This document shows, piece by piece, positions 43,230 to 51,269 of a stretch of DNA of 64,000 nt (position 1 is the first letter of the stretch; each line of letters opens with the position of its first letter). The position numbers and the translations under genes are program-made. The stretch lies in contig NZ_AP024237.1 of assembly GCF_016592155.1 (NCBI RefSeq), positions 868,001 through 932,000 of the forward strand, given 5' to 3'. The stretch comes from Mycobacterium heckeshornense. GTDB taxonomy: Bacteria > Actinomycetota > Actinomycetes > Mycobacteriales > Mycobacteriaceae. The notes under the pieces were generated by a model. It saw only the letters and a program-made list of their open reading frames with translations. It had not been told where the DNA came from and did not search any database.

Positions 43230-44893
43230 GCGTCGGCCCGCAATAAGAGCACGCCGCTGGGCGTGAGACCGCCACTGCTGACCACACCGACACGTGCGCC
43301 CGCGACCTGACGGTCACCGGATTCGCCGCGCAGCTGGCTCACCGCTTCGTGCAGCAGACCCATACCATGCGTGCGGCCATGCGAGAGCTGGCCGCCGTGG
43401 GTATTGAGCGGCAACAGGCCGTCTCGGGCGATGTTCTTACCGCCGTCCAAAAACTCCTTAGCCTCACCGATTCCGCAGAAGCCGAGGGCCTCGATCCAGG
43501 ACAGGCAATTCATGGTGAACCCGTCGTATAGTTCGGCGACGTCGACGTCCTGTGGTGTCAGCGAAGTGCGCGTCCACAGGTGCGCTGCCTGGCCCAGCAC
43601 CTGGGGTTCGTGGGTCAAAGTGCTTTGGTCCCAGTCGATCCGCTCGATTATCTGCGTTCCTACCGCCTCCACCAACACCGGCGGTTTGGCTAGGTCGCGA
43701 GCGGCGTCGACCGCGGAGACGATGACGGCGATCGCCCCGTCGCAGGGGACGTCGCAATCGTAGAGACCAAAGGGCGTCGTGATAGGCCGCGCGTTCAGGT
43801 AGTCGTCCATCGTGAGCGGTTCGCGATAGATCGCGGTCGGATTGAGTGCGGCATTTGCTCGCTGGTTCAATGCGATCCAGCCCAGCGTCTCCTTAGTCGT
43901 TCCGTACCGATGCATGTGCCGCTGCGCGTTGAGCGCCAAGGTGTGCGCGGCGGACGTGGCGCCGAAGGGCATCAGCCAGCTCGTCGTACGACCACCGGGT
44001 GGAATGTGGCCTTGCTGCTTGTTTTGTTTCACAAGCTCGTTATAGGTGGCTTCCCACAGCGTCCGGAAGCACAGCACATGTCGCACCAGTCCGCCGGCGA
44101 CCGCGAGCATCGCGGCGATCACCGATCCACCCGGGCCGAAGGTTTCCATGCCGCCGTTGTGCCACGTGGGCCGGATCCCCAGTGCGGCTTCGAGCGCGGT
44201 CACCCCGCCCTCCCCGAATCCACCGAGATTGCCTCCGCCTGGGTACGTTGATAGGCCGTCGATGTCGTCGAAGGTCAAGCCGGCGTCGGCGATCGCAGCT
44301 TCGCAGGCCTGCACGGTAAGGGTGAGCGGGGGCACCATCAACCGGCGACCGATCTCGGACATGCCGATCCCCGTGAGCGCGACCTTGTCCTCGAACTTGT
44401 CGCGGGTGAGCATAGGCCTGACATGTTCGCCGAAACGCTCCGGCGGAATCTCGTCGACCGGCAGTGGGGCGATGGCAGCGTCTGCCGGACGAAACAGCGG
44501 CAGCCACACATCCTCGGCCCGCTCAAAGACCACTTCTACCGGCTGGCCCAGCTCCAGCTCATCGGGATCACAGTCAATAATGTTGGTGGTCAACCGGACT
44601 CGCGGATCCTCGATGATCGCGACCTGTGCCACCACATACGGCGCCGGCAATCCGGGCAGGCTGAACCGGTGATTGACGGTGAAGCCGGCCAACGTTGCAC
44701 GACCGGAAACGGCGCGCACCCGCAGATTGTGTGAGCGACAGTAACGGCAGACGGGGGCAGGGGGATGGATCAGCGCGCGGCACTGCACGCACTCCTGCAA
44801 CCGCAACGTACCGTCGGCACCCGAAGTCCAGAAAAACTCGTTGTCGTGCGTGAGCAGCGGCAATGGGCGGCCGGTCAACGCGTGAACCCCCAC
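43226..44893 (-). CDS. DUF35 (OB-fold)-thiolase fusion, Ltp2-like aldolase or lipid-transfer protein
   Basis: A 555-residue fusion. Residues about 1-150 are a DUF35 protein: a zinc-ribbon with CxxC ... CxxC (LQECVQCRALIHPPAPVCRYC) then an OB-fold (VKV-like core ALAGFTVNHRFSL). The rest is a thiolase of the lipid-transfer (Ltp) class (ALTGIGMSEIGRR, GGVTALEAALG, ELYDGFTMNCLSWIE, NTHGGQLSHGRTHGMG). The usual nucleophilic Cys position reads METFGPGGS, so condensing activity is unlikely. In mycobacterial sterol side-chain degradation Ltp2 is a cysteine-lacking retro-aldolase needing a separate DUF35 protein; here the two are fused. Start is a GTG inside the ferredoxin gene. Confidence 0.82.
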   Translation of the reverse strand: MGVHALTGRPLPLLTHDNEFFWTSGADGTLRLQECVQCRALIHPPAPVCRYCRSHNLRVRAVSGRATLAGFTVNHRFSLPGLPAPYVVAQVAIIEDPRVRLTTNIIDCDPDELELGQPVEVVFERAEDVWLPLFRPADAAIAPLPVDEIPPERFGEHVRPMLTRDKFEDKVALTGIGMSEIGRRLMVPPLTLTVQACEAAIADAGLTFDDIDGLSTYPGGGNLGGFGEGGVTALEAALGIRPTWHNGGMETFGPGGSVIAAMLAVAGGLVRHVLCFRTLWEATYNELVKQNKQQGHIPPGGRTTSWLMPFGATSAAHTLALNAQRHMHRYGTTKETLGWIALNQRANAALNPTAIYREPLTMDDYLNARPITTPFGLYDCDVPCDGAIAVIVSAVDAARDLAKPPVLVEAVGTQIIERIDWDQSTLTHEPQVLGQAAHLWTRTSLTPQDVDVAELYDGFTMNCLSWIEALGFCGIGEAKEFLDGGKNIARDGLLPLNTHGGQLSHGRTHGMGLLHEAVSQLRGESGDRQVAGARVGVVSSGGLTPSGVLLLRADA

Positions 44894-45183
44894 TCAGCCT
44901 CATTAGCCTCGGTTTTCAGCCTTGCGGCAGGATCCTCCGGAGTACTCGTCGGTGGCCGGGTGTCGTGGGGTCTATGTTCACCAATCTCCATGATCGCGTG
45001 CACCGGGCAGTCCAGCAGCGCCCGCATGACCGCGTCGCGATCCTCCTCGAGTACGGTGCCGTCCCCGGTAAGCGATGCGTATCCCCAGTCGTCGAGCGAA
45101 AAGTACTTCGGCGCATGCTTGGCGCAAATGCCGAAGCCGTCGCAGATGGTGCGGTCCAGGCGGATCGTCATGCGTTCGGTCAT
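44875..45183 (-). CDS. Ferredoxin with C-terminal extension
   Basis: A 102-residue ferredoxin: Cys14, Cys20 and Cys59-Pro, with Phe17 at the variable position, and about 35 extra residues after the usual end (PHDTRPPTSTPEDPAARL, then a run ending in GFTR). ATG 45183 overlaps the NuoF-like gene stop by four bases; the end overlaps the DUF35-thiolase by 19. Beside a NuoF-like flavoprotein rather than a P450, it may be the direct acceptor of that enzyme. Confidence 0.88.
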   Translation of the reverse strand: MTERMTIRLDRTICDGFGICAKHAPKYFSLDDWGYASLTGDGTVLEEDRDAVMRALLDCPVHAIMEIGEHRPHDTRPPTSTPEDPAARLKTEANEAEWGFTR

Positions 45184-46472
45184 GCCGGTTCTACCTCGTA
45201 AGGCCGATCGGCGCGAAATACACCGAGACGGCAAGACTGGCAAGCGTTATCGAGATGGCGCTCCACCGCGTGCGGAAATTGATCCAGCAGGCTGGCCGCC
45301 ATGTTGGTAGCGGCATCGAGAGTCGCACACGCACCGCGACCACGCAGCGTCACCGACCAGCGCCGCAGTCGGGCAAGATCCTCGGTAGTCGCCGCACCGT
45401 CACGCAACGCCCCGGCGACGGCTGCCATCGCCGCAGTGCCGTTGAAACACGACCCGCACTGGCCGGCGTTCTCACGGTCGAAATACGCCAACACCGACGC
45501 GGCCACCGCCACCGGGCAGTCGTCAGTCAGCAGCGAGATCGCGCCGGCTCCCAGCCCGCTGCCGAGCCCCCGCAGCGTCTCGTAGTCCAACGTGGCGTCG
45601 AGCACAACGCGGTTAAGCAAGCCGGCGAAATAGCCGCCCATCAACACACCCCGCACCTGCTCAGTCGAAACACCGTGCAGCGCGAGTACTTCTGTAAAAG
45701 GCAGGCCGAAAGGCAACTCATAGAGACCCGGGGGTCGTCCCGCGCCGCTGAGCGTCAGCAAAAAGGTGCCCGGCGACATTTCGGTGCCCTGAGCGCGAAA
45801 CTCTGCCGAGCCGTGCCGTTGCAGATACGGCAGGTTGGCCAGGGTTTCGACGTTGCTCACCAGGGTCGGTCGCCCGCCGACGCCCTCTTCGAACGGGCGC
45901 GGCGGCTTGTCGGTCGGCTTGACCGGACCCCCGTTGAGTGCGCGCACCGCAGCGGTCTCCTCGCCGGCGACGTACCCCGGCTCAACCATCGATACCTGCA
46001 CCGGGACACCCAATGCGCCGTTGTCTAGTTCGGTTAGCGCCACCTCGATGCTGCGCGACGCTTCCGGGTCAGAAACATAGACGTATGCGCGGTCGGCGGC
46101 CACGATAGCCGCGGCCAACCGCAGTCCGTCCAGGATCAGGTGTGGCCGGTGGCGCAGCAGCCAGCGGTCCTTGATCGAGGCGGGCTCGCCCTCTTCGCCG
46201 TTCGCGACCACGACCGTGCCCTGCCCGCTGCGTAGTCCGTTGTCGCGCACCGCGCGCAGCTTGACTGCAAGAGGGAAGGCCGCACCCCCGCGGCCCAGCA
46301 AGCCGCTGCGCTCGATGTCGGCAAGCAGGTCGTCGGCGCAGATCAGGGGCCGATAGCCGCCGAAGTCGCGGTAGGCCCCGTAGTCTTCTCGACCCGGCTG
46401 ATCGCGCAGCAGCCGGGGCGGGGAGCCGGGCCAGGGGGCAGTGGTGACAGGCGATCTCGTGGTGGCTTCCAT
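45180..46472 (-). CDS. NuoF-like NADH-dependent flavoprotein, candidate ferredoxin reductase
   Basis: A 430-residue protein resembling the NADH- and FMN-binding subunit of complex I. GRGGAAFPLAVKL and NGEEGEPASIKDRW are the NADH/FMN region; an SLBB-like domain follows; the C-terminal Fe-S region has GQCGSCFNG and NACQSCRLG. Compared with NuoF the first cluster Cys is Ala (ENAGQC in place of ESCGKC), a pattern I associate with an actinobacterial subfamily. It is coupled to a ferredoxin. No other ferredoxin reductase is in the window, so it may feed the P450s and Rieske oxygenase. Confidence 0.8.
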   Translation of the reverse strand: MEATTRSPVTTAPWPGSPPRLLRDQPGREDYGAYRDFGGYRPLICADDLLADIERSGLLGRGGAAFPLAVKLRAVRDNGLRSGQGTVVVANGEEGEPASIKDRWLLRHRPHLILDGLRLAAAIVAADRAYVYVSDPEASRSIEVALTELDNGALGVPVQVSMVEPGYVAGEETAAVRALNGGPVKPTDKPPRPFEEGVGGRPTLVSNVETLANLPYLQRHGSAEFRAQGTEMSPGTFLLTLSGAGRPPGLYELPFGLPFTEVLALHGVSTEQVRGVLMGGYFAGLLNRVVLDATLDYETLRGLGSGLGAGAISLLTDDCPVAVAASVLAYFDRENAGQCGSCFNGTAAMAAVAGALRDGAATTEDLARLRRWSVTLRGRGACATLDAATNMAASLLDQFPHAVERHLDNACQSCRLGVFRADRPYEVEPA

Positions 46473-46498
46473 CAGTGGGCTCTCGCTAGGCTTTCAAC

Positions 46499-46972
46499 AT
46501 GCGAACCGCTGTGGTGCGGGTCAATGTCGACCCTTCGGGTGCGCTTACACCGACGCAGCTGGACCGGGGCATGACCACGCTTCTGCAGTTCGCCCGGGCG
46601 GCCGACGCCGAAGTGGTGCAAAGCGACCTGGCCGCAAAACCGGTCAACCGCCGAGAGGTGCAGCTGCTGATCTCGGGTAACGATGCTGACAGCGTCAGAC
46701 AGACCGCAATCGGCCTGTGCTCCAATGCCTTCGGAACCAACCCGGTCGCCGGAGTGATTACCTACGTCAGCAGGGGAACCGACGATGACGCCCGCGGGGT
46801 ACTCTCTGGCTTCGGGCTTACTGGCGAAATCAGGCGTGTTGCGGGCGACGACGGCTACGACATCGTCTACGTGACATTGCGCCAGGCCGATCTGGAGCGC
46901 GTCCCCGAAAGCCGGATCCACACTGCCTTGGAGGCCTCGCTCAACTGCGAGGTACACATCCTCACGAAGTAA
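46499..46972 (+). CDS. Conserved hypothetical protein
   Basis: A 157-residue soluble protein with alternating beta and alpha predicted segments; not assigned to a family. No cysteine cluster or signal peptide. The gene starts only 26 bases from the divergent NuoF-like start, and there is no ribosome-binding site before its ATG, so it may be translated from a leaderless transcript. It stops next to the convergent hydrolase at 46975. Confidence 0.65.
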   Translation: MRTAVVRVNVDPSGALTPTQLDRGMTTLLQFARAADAEVVQSDLAAKPVNRREVQLLISGNDADSVRQTAIGLCSNAFGTNPVAGVITYVSRGTDDDARGVLSGFGLTGEIRRVAGDDGYDIVYVTLRQADLERVPESRIHTALEASLNCEVHILTK

Positions 46973-46974
46973 CA

Positions 46975-47841
46975 TCACTTTGCCAAGAATTCTAAGATGG
47001 CGGGCGCTGCCTGCACCCAAGTGTCGAACATGTTGAAATGCTTGACCTTTCCTGTGGCACGCTCCTCGGCTGCGCGCTCCCAGGCGTCCTCCGGCCACGG
47101 CGGGTCGATGAGCGTCGAGCCCTTGATCAAGCAGCTGACCTCCAGCGACGTCCGTTTGGGATGGTCCCAGTCGTTCTCACCGCCGCGGATGATCAGCGTG
47201 GGAACCGTGATGCGGTCAAACATTTCGTCGTCGACTCCGGGGATCGTTTGCCCCGGCTTGGGCACAAAGGCATTGAGCCAACGCAACATTACCTTGAGGA
47301 ACTCGTCGCGGTCCAGGTTGAGGATCCGCTGCTTGTTGTTCGGGTTCTCCTCGATCCGTTCCCGCCATTCGGGCACTTTTAGAAGTGCTTCGATTCCGCC
47401 GCCGCGGACCGCGAGGATGCTCGGGATCACGTAGTAGGAGCCCAGCACAAAAGTCCCGTACACGCCGCCAACGATGTTCCATACCACGAGCTTTGTGACG
47501 AGCTCGGGGTGGAGCATCGCGGTCAGCATGGAATCGCGCGCGCCACCCGAACCGCCGGCGATGATGCACGGCCCGAGGCCGAGCTTGGTGAGCAGGCCGT
47601 GCAGCGTTTCGGCACGCATGTGCGACTCGCTTTGCCCGTAGAACTGGACATCGGAAGCACCGCAGTTCGGCCTGTCCCACAGCAATACCCGATAGCCGCC
47701 GTCGACCAGAGCATCGGCCAATGGCCGCAGGCCGGGCACGTTCTTGCTAAACCGGCCGCCAGGCGTCAAAACGATCAGATCGCCCGATTCACCAAGGATC
47801 TCGTATACGACGTTACCGCCATTGATCTCAAGAGCGGGCAC
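46975..47841 (-). CDS. Alpha/beta hydrolase
   Basis: A 288-residue alpha/beta-fold hydrolase. RPNCGASDVQF and AGGSGGARDSM hold the strand-turn and nucleophile Ser (GGSGG); RGGENDWDHP is the acid region. It is the last gene of a leftward operon (amidohydrolase, amidohydrolase, Rieske ferredoxin, this gene), so it might be the hydrolase for a ring-opening product. The substrate cannot be told. Confidence 0.82.
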   Translation of the reverse strand: MPALEINGGNVVYEILGESGDLIVLTPGGRFSKNVPGLRPLADALVDGGYRVLLWDRPNCGASDVQFYGQSESHMRAETLHGLLTKLGLGPCIIAGGSGGARDSMLTAMLHPELVTKLVVWNIVGGVYGTFVLGSYYVIPSILAVRGGGIEALLKVPEWRERIEENPNNKQRILNLDRDEFLKVMLRWLNAFVPKPGQTIPGVDDEMFDRITVPTLIIRGGENDWDHPKRTSLEVSCLIKGSTLIDPPWPEDAWERAAEERATGKVKHFNMFDTWVQAAPAILEFLAK

Positions 47842-47859
47842 CAGCGTTTCTCCTCGGGC

Positions 47860-48252
47860 TCAGGCCATCACCAGCACGTCATTACCCACCACTCGGACCG
47901 GGTAGGTGCGGATGCTCCACTCGGGTTTGACTGCGGTGGTGCCAGTCGCGAGCTCGAAACCCCATTGGTGCCAAGGGCAGTAGATGTATTCCTGGTCGCG
48001 GACCATCACCGCGTCGCCGGCCGCGTTCTCGTCGACGACGGTTCGGCCCCGCAGCCGTCCCGAGCACAGCGGGCCACCTTGGTGGGGGCAATAATTCGCG
48101 ATCGCGTAGAAAGTGCCATTGACGTTGTACACACCTACACCGTGCCGTCCGATGGGCACCAACTTATGTGTGCCCGGCGGGATTTCGTCCACCGTGGCAA
48201 CGACGTGTTCGCGGCCCTGGGCCAGCCGGGGCCGTGCGGTCTCAACGGGCAT
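47860..48252 (-). CDS. Rieske-type [2Fe-2S] ferredoxin
   Basis: A 130-residue Rieske protein. The ligands are in CPHQGGPLC (Cys-x-His) and CPWHQWGFEL (Cys-x-x-His). It lacks the catalytic domain, so it is an electron carrier for a Rieske oxygenase such as the one at 25911, 20 kb away, or a small Rieske domain regulator. It abuts the amidohydrolase gene at 48253 with no gap. Confidence 0.88.
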   Translation of the reverse strand: MPVETARPRLAQGREHVVATVDEIPPGTHKLVPIGRHGVGVYNVNGTFYAIANYCPHQGGPLCSGRLRGRTVVDENAAGDAVMVRDQEYIYCPWHQWGFELATGTTAVKPEWSIRTYPVRVVGNDVLVMA

Positions 48253-49398
48253 TTAGAACACCCGCACCTGACCTTCGAGAACAGGAACCGTCTCGGGAAG
48301 GTGATAGGTCGCAATGCCGTTTTTGAACATGACGGCTTCGCGTGCCGCTTTCGGCAGATGCTTGACCAGCCAGCGCGGGTCATCGAAGGTCCAGTGCGGG
48401 TAGTCCGAGGAGTACAGCAGAATCTTGTCGCACTCCATCCACTCCAGCACCCGAGTCAGCTCGGTCTTGTCCTCCGGGTAATCCAGTGGCTGCGTCGTGA
48501 ACTTGATGTGCTCCTTGAGGTATTCCGATGGCTTGCGTTTGATATCCATCCGGGACTTGCGGGCTTCGTAGATCGCGTCCATCCGCCACATCAGCGGCAG
48601 CACCCAGGTGAAGGCGTGCTCGACGAATACGATCCGCAGCGTCGGGAAGCGGTCGAACACACCGTCGAAGATCAGACTCATCACCTGGTTCGCGGCCAGC
48701 AGCGAATAGGTCACCATGAAATCGTGGTTGTAGCTGGGGAACCCCACCGGCGGCATCGGCAGCATCTCGTAGTTGCTGCGAGACAGGTGGCAGCTCACCA
48801 CGATGTCGTGCTTGGTCGCAGCGGCCCACACCGGGTCATACATCGGATGACCCCAGGACGGGCGGGGCTCGGCCTTGAGCAGAACTTGGGCCATGTACGG
48901 GTGCCCGGCCCATCGCTCGATTTCGCGGGCCGCGCCTTGGGGGTCCTCGATCGCCACGCAGATCGACCCGCGCCACCGCTGGTGCCAGTTGTTGTGGCTA
49001 TCGAGCCAGTGCTTGTCCTGCCAGTCGTTGAGGGCCGACGACATCGCCTGGTGGGCTTCGGGCAGGCGAGGTGTGCGACCGCCCGGCTCCAGAATGGCGA
49101 TGTCTGAACCTGCCTCCATGATCAGCTGCCGAAACGCCATATCCGGGTCGCTGCCCGGGAACTCGCCGTCCGGCGGGAAGGTGTCCACCCGCATCGCGTA
49201 GGAGTGCGCGTAGTCGGGAGCGTCATAGTAGATCAGCTCGCCGACCTTATGTTCGAGGAAAAACTTGCTCCGCCACGGCTCGGGGATGTACTGAACCAGT
49301 TCGCCGCGCTTGGGCACCGGGTGAACATCGGAGTCCACGCACCGCACGGCGATGCGTTCGGCCGCCGGAACCCGCTGTTGAACTTCTGTCACCGTCAT
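48253..49398 (-). CDS. Amidohydrolase-2 family protein
   Basis: A 381-residue TIM-barrel hydrolase with CVDSDVHPVPKRG near residues 20-32, CHLSRS in the middle, and SSDYPHWTFDDP near the C-terminus with the catalytic Asp. All expected metal-site residues look present. It is paired with the related gene at 49421. The ATG follows a weak ribosome site. Confidence 0.85.
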   Translation of the reverse strand: MTVTEVQQRVPAAERIAVRCVDSDVHPVPKRGELVQYIPEPWRSKFFLEHKVGELIYYDAPDYAHSYAMRVDTFPPDGEFPGSDPDMAFRQLIMEAGSDIAILEPGGRTPRLPEAHQAMSSALNDWQDKHWLDSHNNWHQRWRGSICVAIEDPQGAAREIERWAGHPYMAQVLLKAEPRPSWGHPMYDPVWAAATKHDIVVSCHLSRSNYEMLPMPPVGFPSYNHDFMVTYSLLAANQVMSLIFDGVFDRFPTLRIVFVEHAFTWVLPLMWRMDAIYEARKSRMDIKRKPSEYLKEHIKFTTQPLDYPEDKTELTRVLEWMECDKILLYSSDYPHWTFDDPRWLVKHLPKAAREAVMFKNGIATYHLPETVPVLEGQVRVF

Positions 49399-49420
49399 CG
49401 TCGTCTCCCTTTGTCTACGT

Positions 49421-50512
49421 CTACTGTGCGGCCAACTGGGCCGGGATGTCTATGCCGTACAGCTCGGCGGCATTACGCCAGCACACCTTCTCGCGCTGCT
49501 CGGCGGTGAGCGCTCTGGGCAGCTTGCCGGCATCCCAGCAGTGCCAGTGCGGATAGCTCGACCCGAACATCACCATGTTTTCTTTGCCTGTGAAGCTAAA
49601 CCACTGGTCGGCGAACTCGGCGTCGCCGGGACCGTCGAAGCTGCCCGCAACGAAATACACGTGCCCCGGCAGATAGTCGCTGGGTATCCGCGGCGCCCAC
49701 GGTGTTTGCTCGAGGTGTGGCCGACCGAAGACATCCATCCGCCAGATGAACGGCGTCAGGAAGTCCGCGGCACCATCGGCCCACACGAACTTCACGCCGG
49801 GGAACCGTTCGAACACCCCCTCGGCGATCATGTTCATCAAGTGGTACAGGTAGTTCAGCGCCATGAAGCTGACGTACTGCTCGTAGGTCCGGGTGTGGCC
49901 CGACGGCGTCGGCGGAAAACCAATGCCTTCGCCGGTCTCGATATGCACGGCCACCGGAAGTTTGGCGTCGGCCGCGGCCTCCCACAGCGGCCAGAACTGC
50001 GGTTTGCCGTAGAGCTCGCGTGACTGCAGCGGAACACCGATCTGTACCACACGGGGGTGGTCCCGGTATTTCGCGAGCTCGCGCAGGGCGCCGGCAATGT
50101 CGTCGGGGTTCAGCCGGATGGTCCCGCGAAACCGCTCACCGAAGGTCGGGGATTCCAGCCAGCGCGACACCATCATCTCGTTGTGCGCCGCGCACAGCGC
50201 GCTGCCCAAATGCCGGTCAGGCATGATGCCCCGGCCCATTGGATGCAGGACCGCCACATCGACGCCCCGCTCGTTGAACAGATGATTGCCGACGAATTCC
50301 GGGTCGGAGCCCGGATAGCCGCGATCCGGACCGCGGGTGTTGGGCGCATATTCGCCGCCGGGCGCCCCGTACCAGTCCATCTCATAGTCCGGAAAGCCGC
50401 GGCTCTTGAACGGCTCACGCAGGAAATTGCGGAGGTCGGGCGTGGACGTGAAAAAGATGTGCACGCTCGCGTCGACAAGCGGCGTACGCGTTCCGTCCGG
50501 GTGCTGTATCAC
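49421..50512 (-). CDS. Amidohydrolase-2 family protein missing the C-terminal aspartate
   Basis: A 363-residue paralogue of the gene at 48253. DASVHIFF and VHIETGEG are conserved, but the region that gives SDYPH in relatives reads FGSSYPHWHCWD, so the catalytic aspartate is Ser. It may be inactive and pair with the next gene's product, or use a neighbouring Asp (HCWD). It starts the leftward operon to 46975; a GAGAAT-like site at 50690-50704 is 180 bases upstream. Confidence 0.78.
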   Translation of the reverse strand: MIQHPDGTRTPLVDASVHIFFTSTPDLRNFLREPFKSRGFPDYEMDWYGAPGGEYAPNTRGPDRGYPGSDPEFVGNHLFNERGVDVAVLHPMGRGIMPDRHLGSALCAAHNEMMVSRWLESPTFGERFRGTIRLNPDDIAGALRELAKYRDHPRVVQIGVPLQSRELYGKPQFWPLWEAAADAKLPVAVHIETGEGIGFPPTPSGHTRTYEQYVSFMALNYLYHLMNMIAEGVFERFPGVKFVWADGAADFLTPFIWRMDVFGRPHLEQTPWAPRIPSDYLPGHVYFVAGSFDGPGDAEFADQWFSFTGKENMVMFGSSYPHWHCWDAGKLPRALTAEQREKVCWRNAAELYGIDIPAQLAAQ

Positions 50513-50689
50513 CTAAACCAACCCTTCGCGGTTCCGACCACCGAGGCGGACCAGCTGGTCATACGATAGGTAATCTAACATTTCCGCTGCTCGCCAATCA
50601 ACGCGTTTCCGGTAAGCATTTCGATTACCCATTGTCCCAGGTGGTCGGCACTATTGCCACCACTGGCCGTAAGCAAGTTCTTCATAATG

Positions 50690-50704
50690 GACAATATCAT
50701 TCTC
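50690..50704. promoter_or_regulatory. GAGAAT-type palindrome, site 6
   Basis: GACAATATCATTCTC matches GAGAAT-N3-ATTCTC with one mismatch (C at position three). It is about 178 bases upstream of the amidohydrolase start at 50512; the remaining 5' region (50513-50689) shows no other feature. Confidence 0.5.
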
Positions 50705-50732
50705 GGCCTTGTCGGTGTCGCCGCTCGTTGAG

Positions 50733-51122
50733 CTACTGCTGCGGCGGCCGGCCCACCACGACGCCGGCTGCATGTTCCAGCGGCTTGATCACCACGGTGA
50801 AGTCTGACTCGGGGTCTTGGTCGTGCATCGCGGCTTCCCAGAGCCGTGTGACCGCTTTGGCGACGGTGGTGGGCACCTTCACGCCTCGGCTTCCTCCAGA
50901 TACAGCCGTGCATCTTTGACCATCAGCCCGGTGGCGAAGCCATGGTCGAACTTACGCGGCAATATCGCGCGGGAACTTGTCGCGGCTTGCGCGCCGTGGG
51001 CGACGAGGTGCTCGACGCGTTTCCCGTCGCGAGTCGAAGGCGACGACGTGGTGTCCGGCCTGGATGAGGCGCCGTGCGATGGGAAAACCCATGTGGCCCA
51101 GGCCGATAAATCCGATCTCCAC
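50733..51122 (-). pseudogene. Decayed 3-hydroxyisobutyrate dehydrogenase-like gene
   Basis: Reading leftwards from GTG 51122, the start is VEIGFIGLGHMGFPIARRLI, the dinucleotide fold of the family. After about 37 codons the frame shifts and the text jumps to the C-terminal domain (GFATGLMVKDARLYLEEAEA) with the central 150 or so residues missing. A further small deletion shifts frame before VPTTVAKAVTRLWEAAMHDQ and the normal end. The pieces are in order, so this is a deleted, frameshifted relic of a paralogue of the genes at 40715 and 41509. Confidence 0.8.
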
Positions 51123-51215
51123 CCCAGTGTCCTAGTCCTGATCGAGTTCGCCGAACGTCTGCTGGTCCACGTGTTGCCTCCTCAACGGCCGAGGCGGGAG
51201 ATTGCGACTGTGCTA

Positions 51216-51238
51216 ATTGGAGAATGATATTCTCCAAT
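51216..51238. promoter_or_regulatory. GAGAAT-type palindrome, site 7 (FadE promoter), longest copy
   Basis: A palindrome of 23 bases: ten-base arms ATTGGAGAAT and ATTCTCCAAT around GAT, centred on the GAGAATGATATTCTC core at 51220-51234. It lies 31 bases before the acyl-CoA dehydrogenase start at 51270. Confidence 0.78.
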
Positions 51239-51269
51239 GTGTTGGTGATCGGCGAGGAGGGCGACCCGG

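Noticed and set aside
51150..51190. A 12-codon frame (GTG, VDQQTFGELDQD) with AGGAGG before it on the minus strand upstream of the dehydrogenase relic
   Set aside because: Too short to support and next to a pseudogene; it may be a leftover of a deleted gene.
51216..51238. Fur/Zur-type metal-regulated box at the GAGAAT palindromes
   Set aside because: The palindromes are AT-rich in the middle like Zur boxes, but arms begin with GAGA and targets are catabolic, not zinc or iron genes; a TetR operator is more likely.
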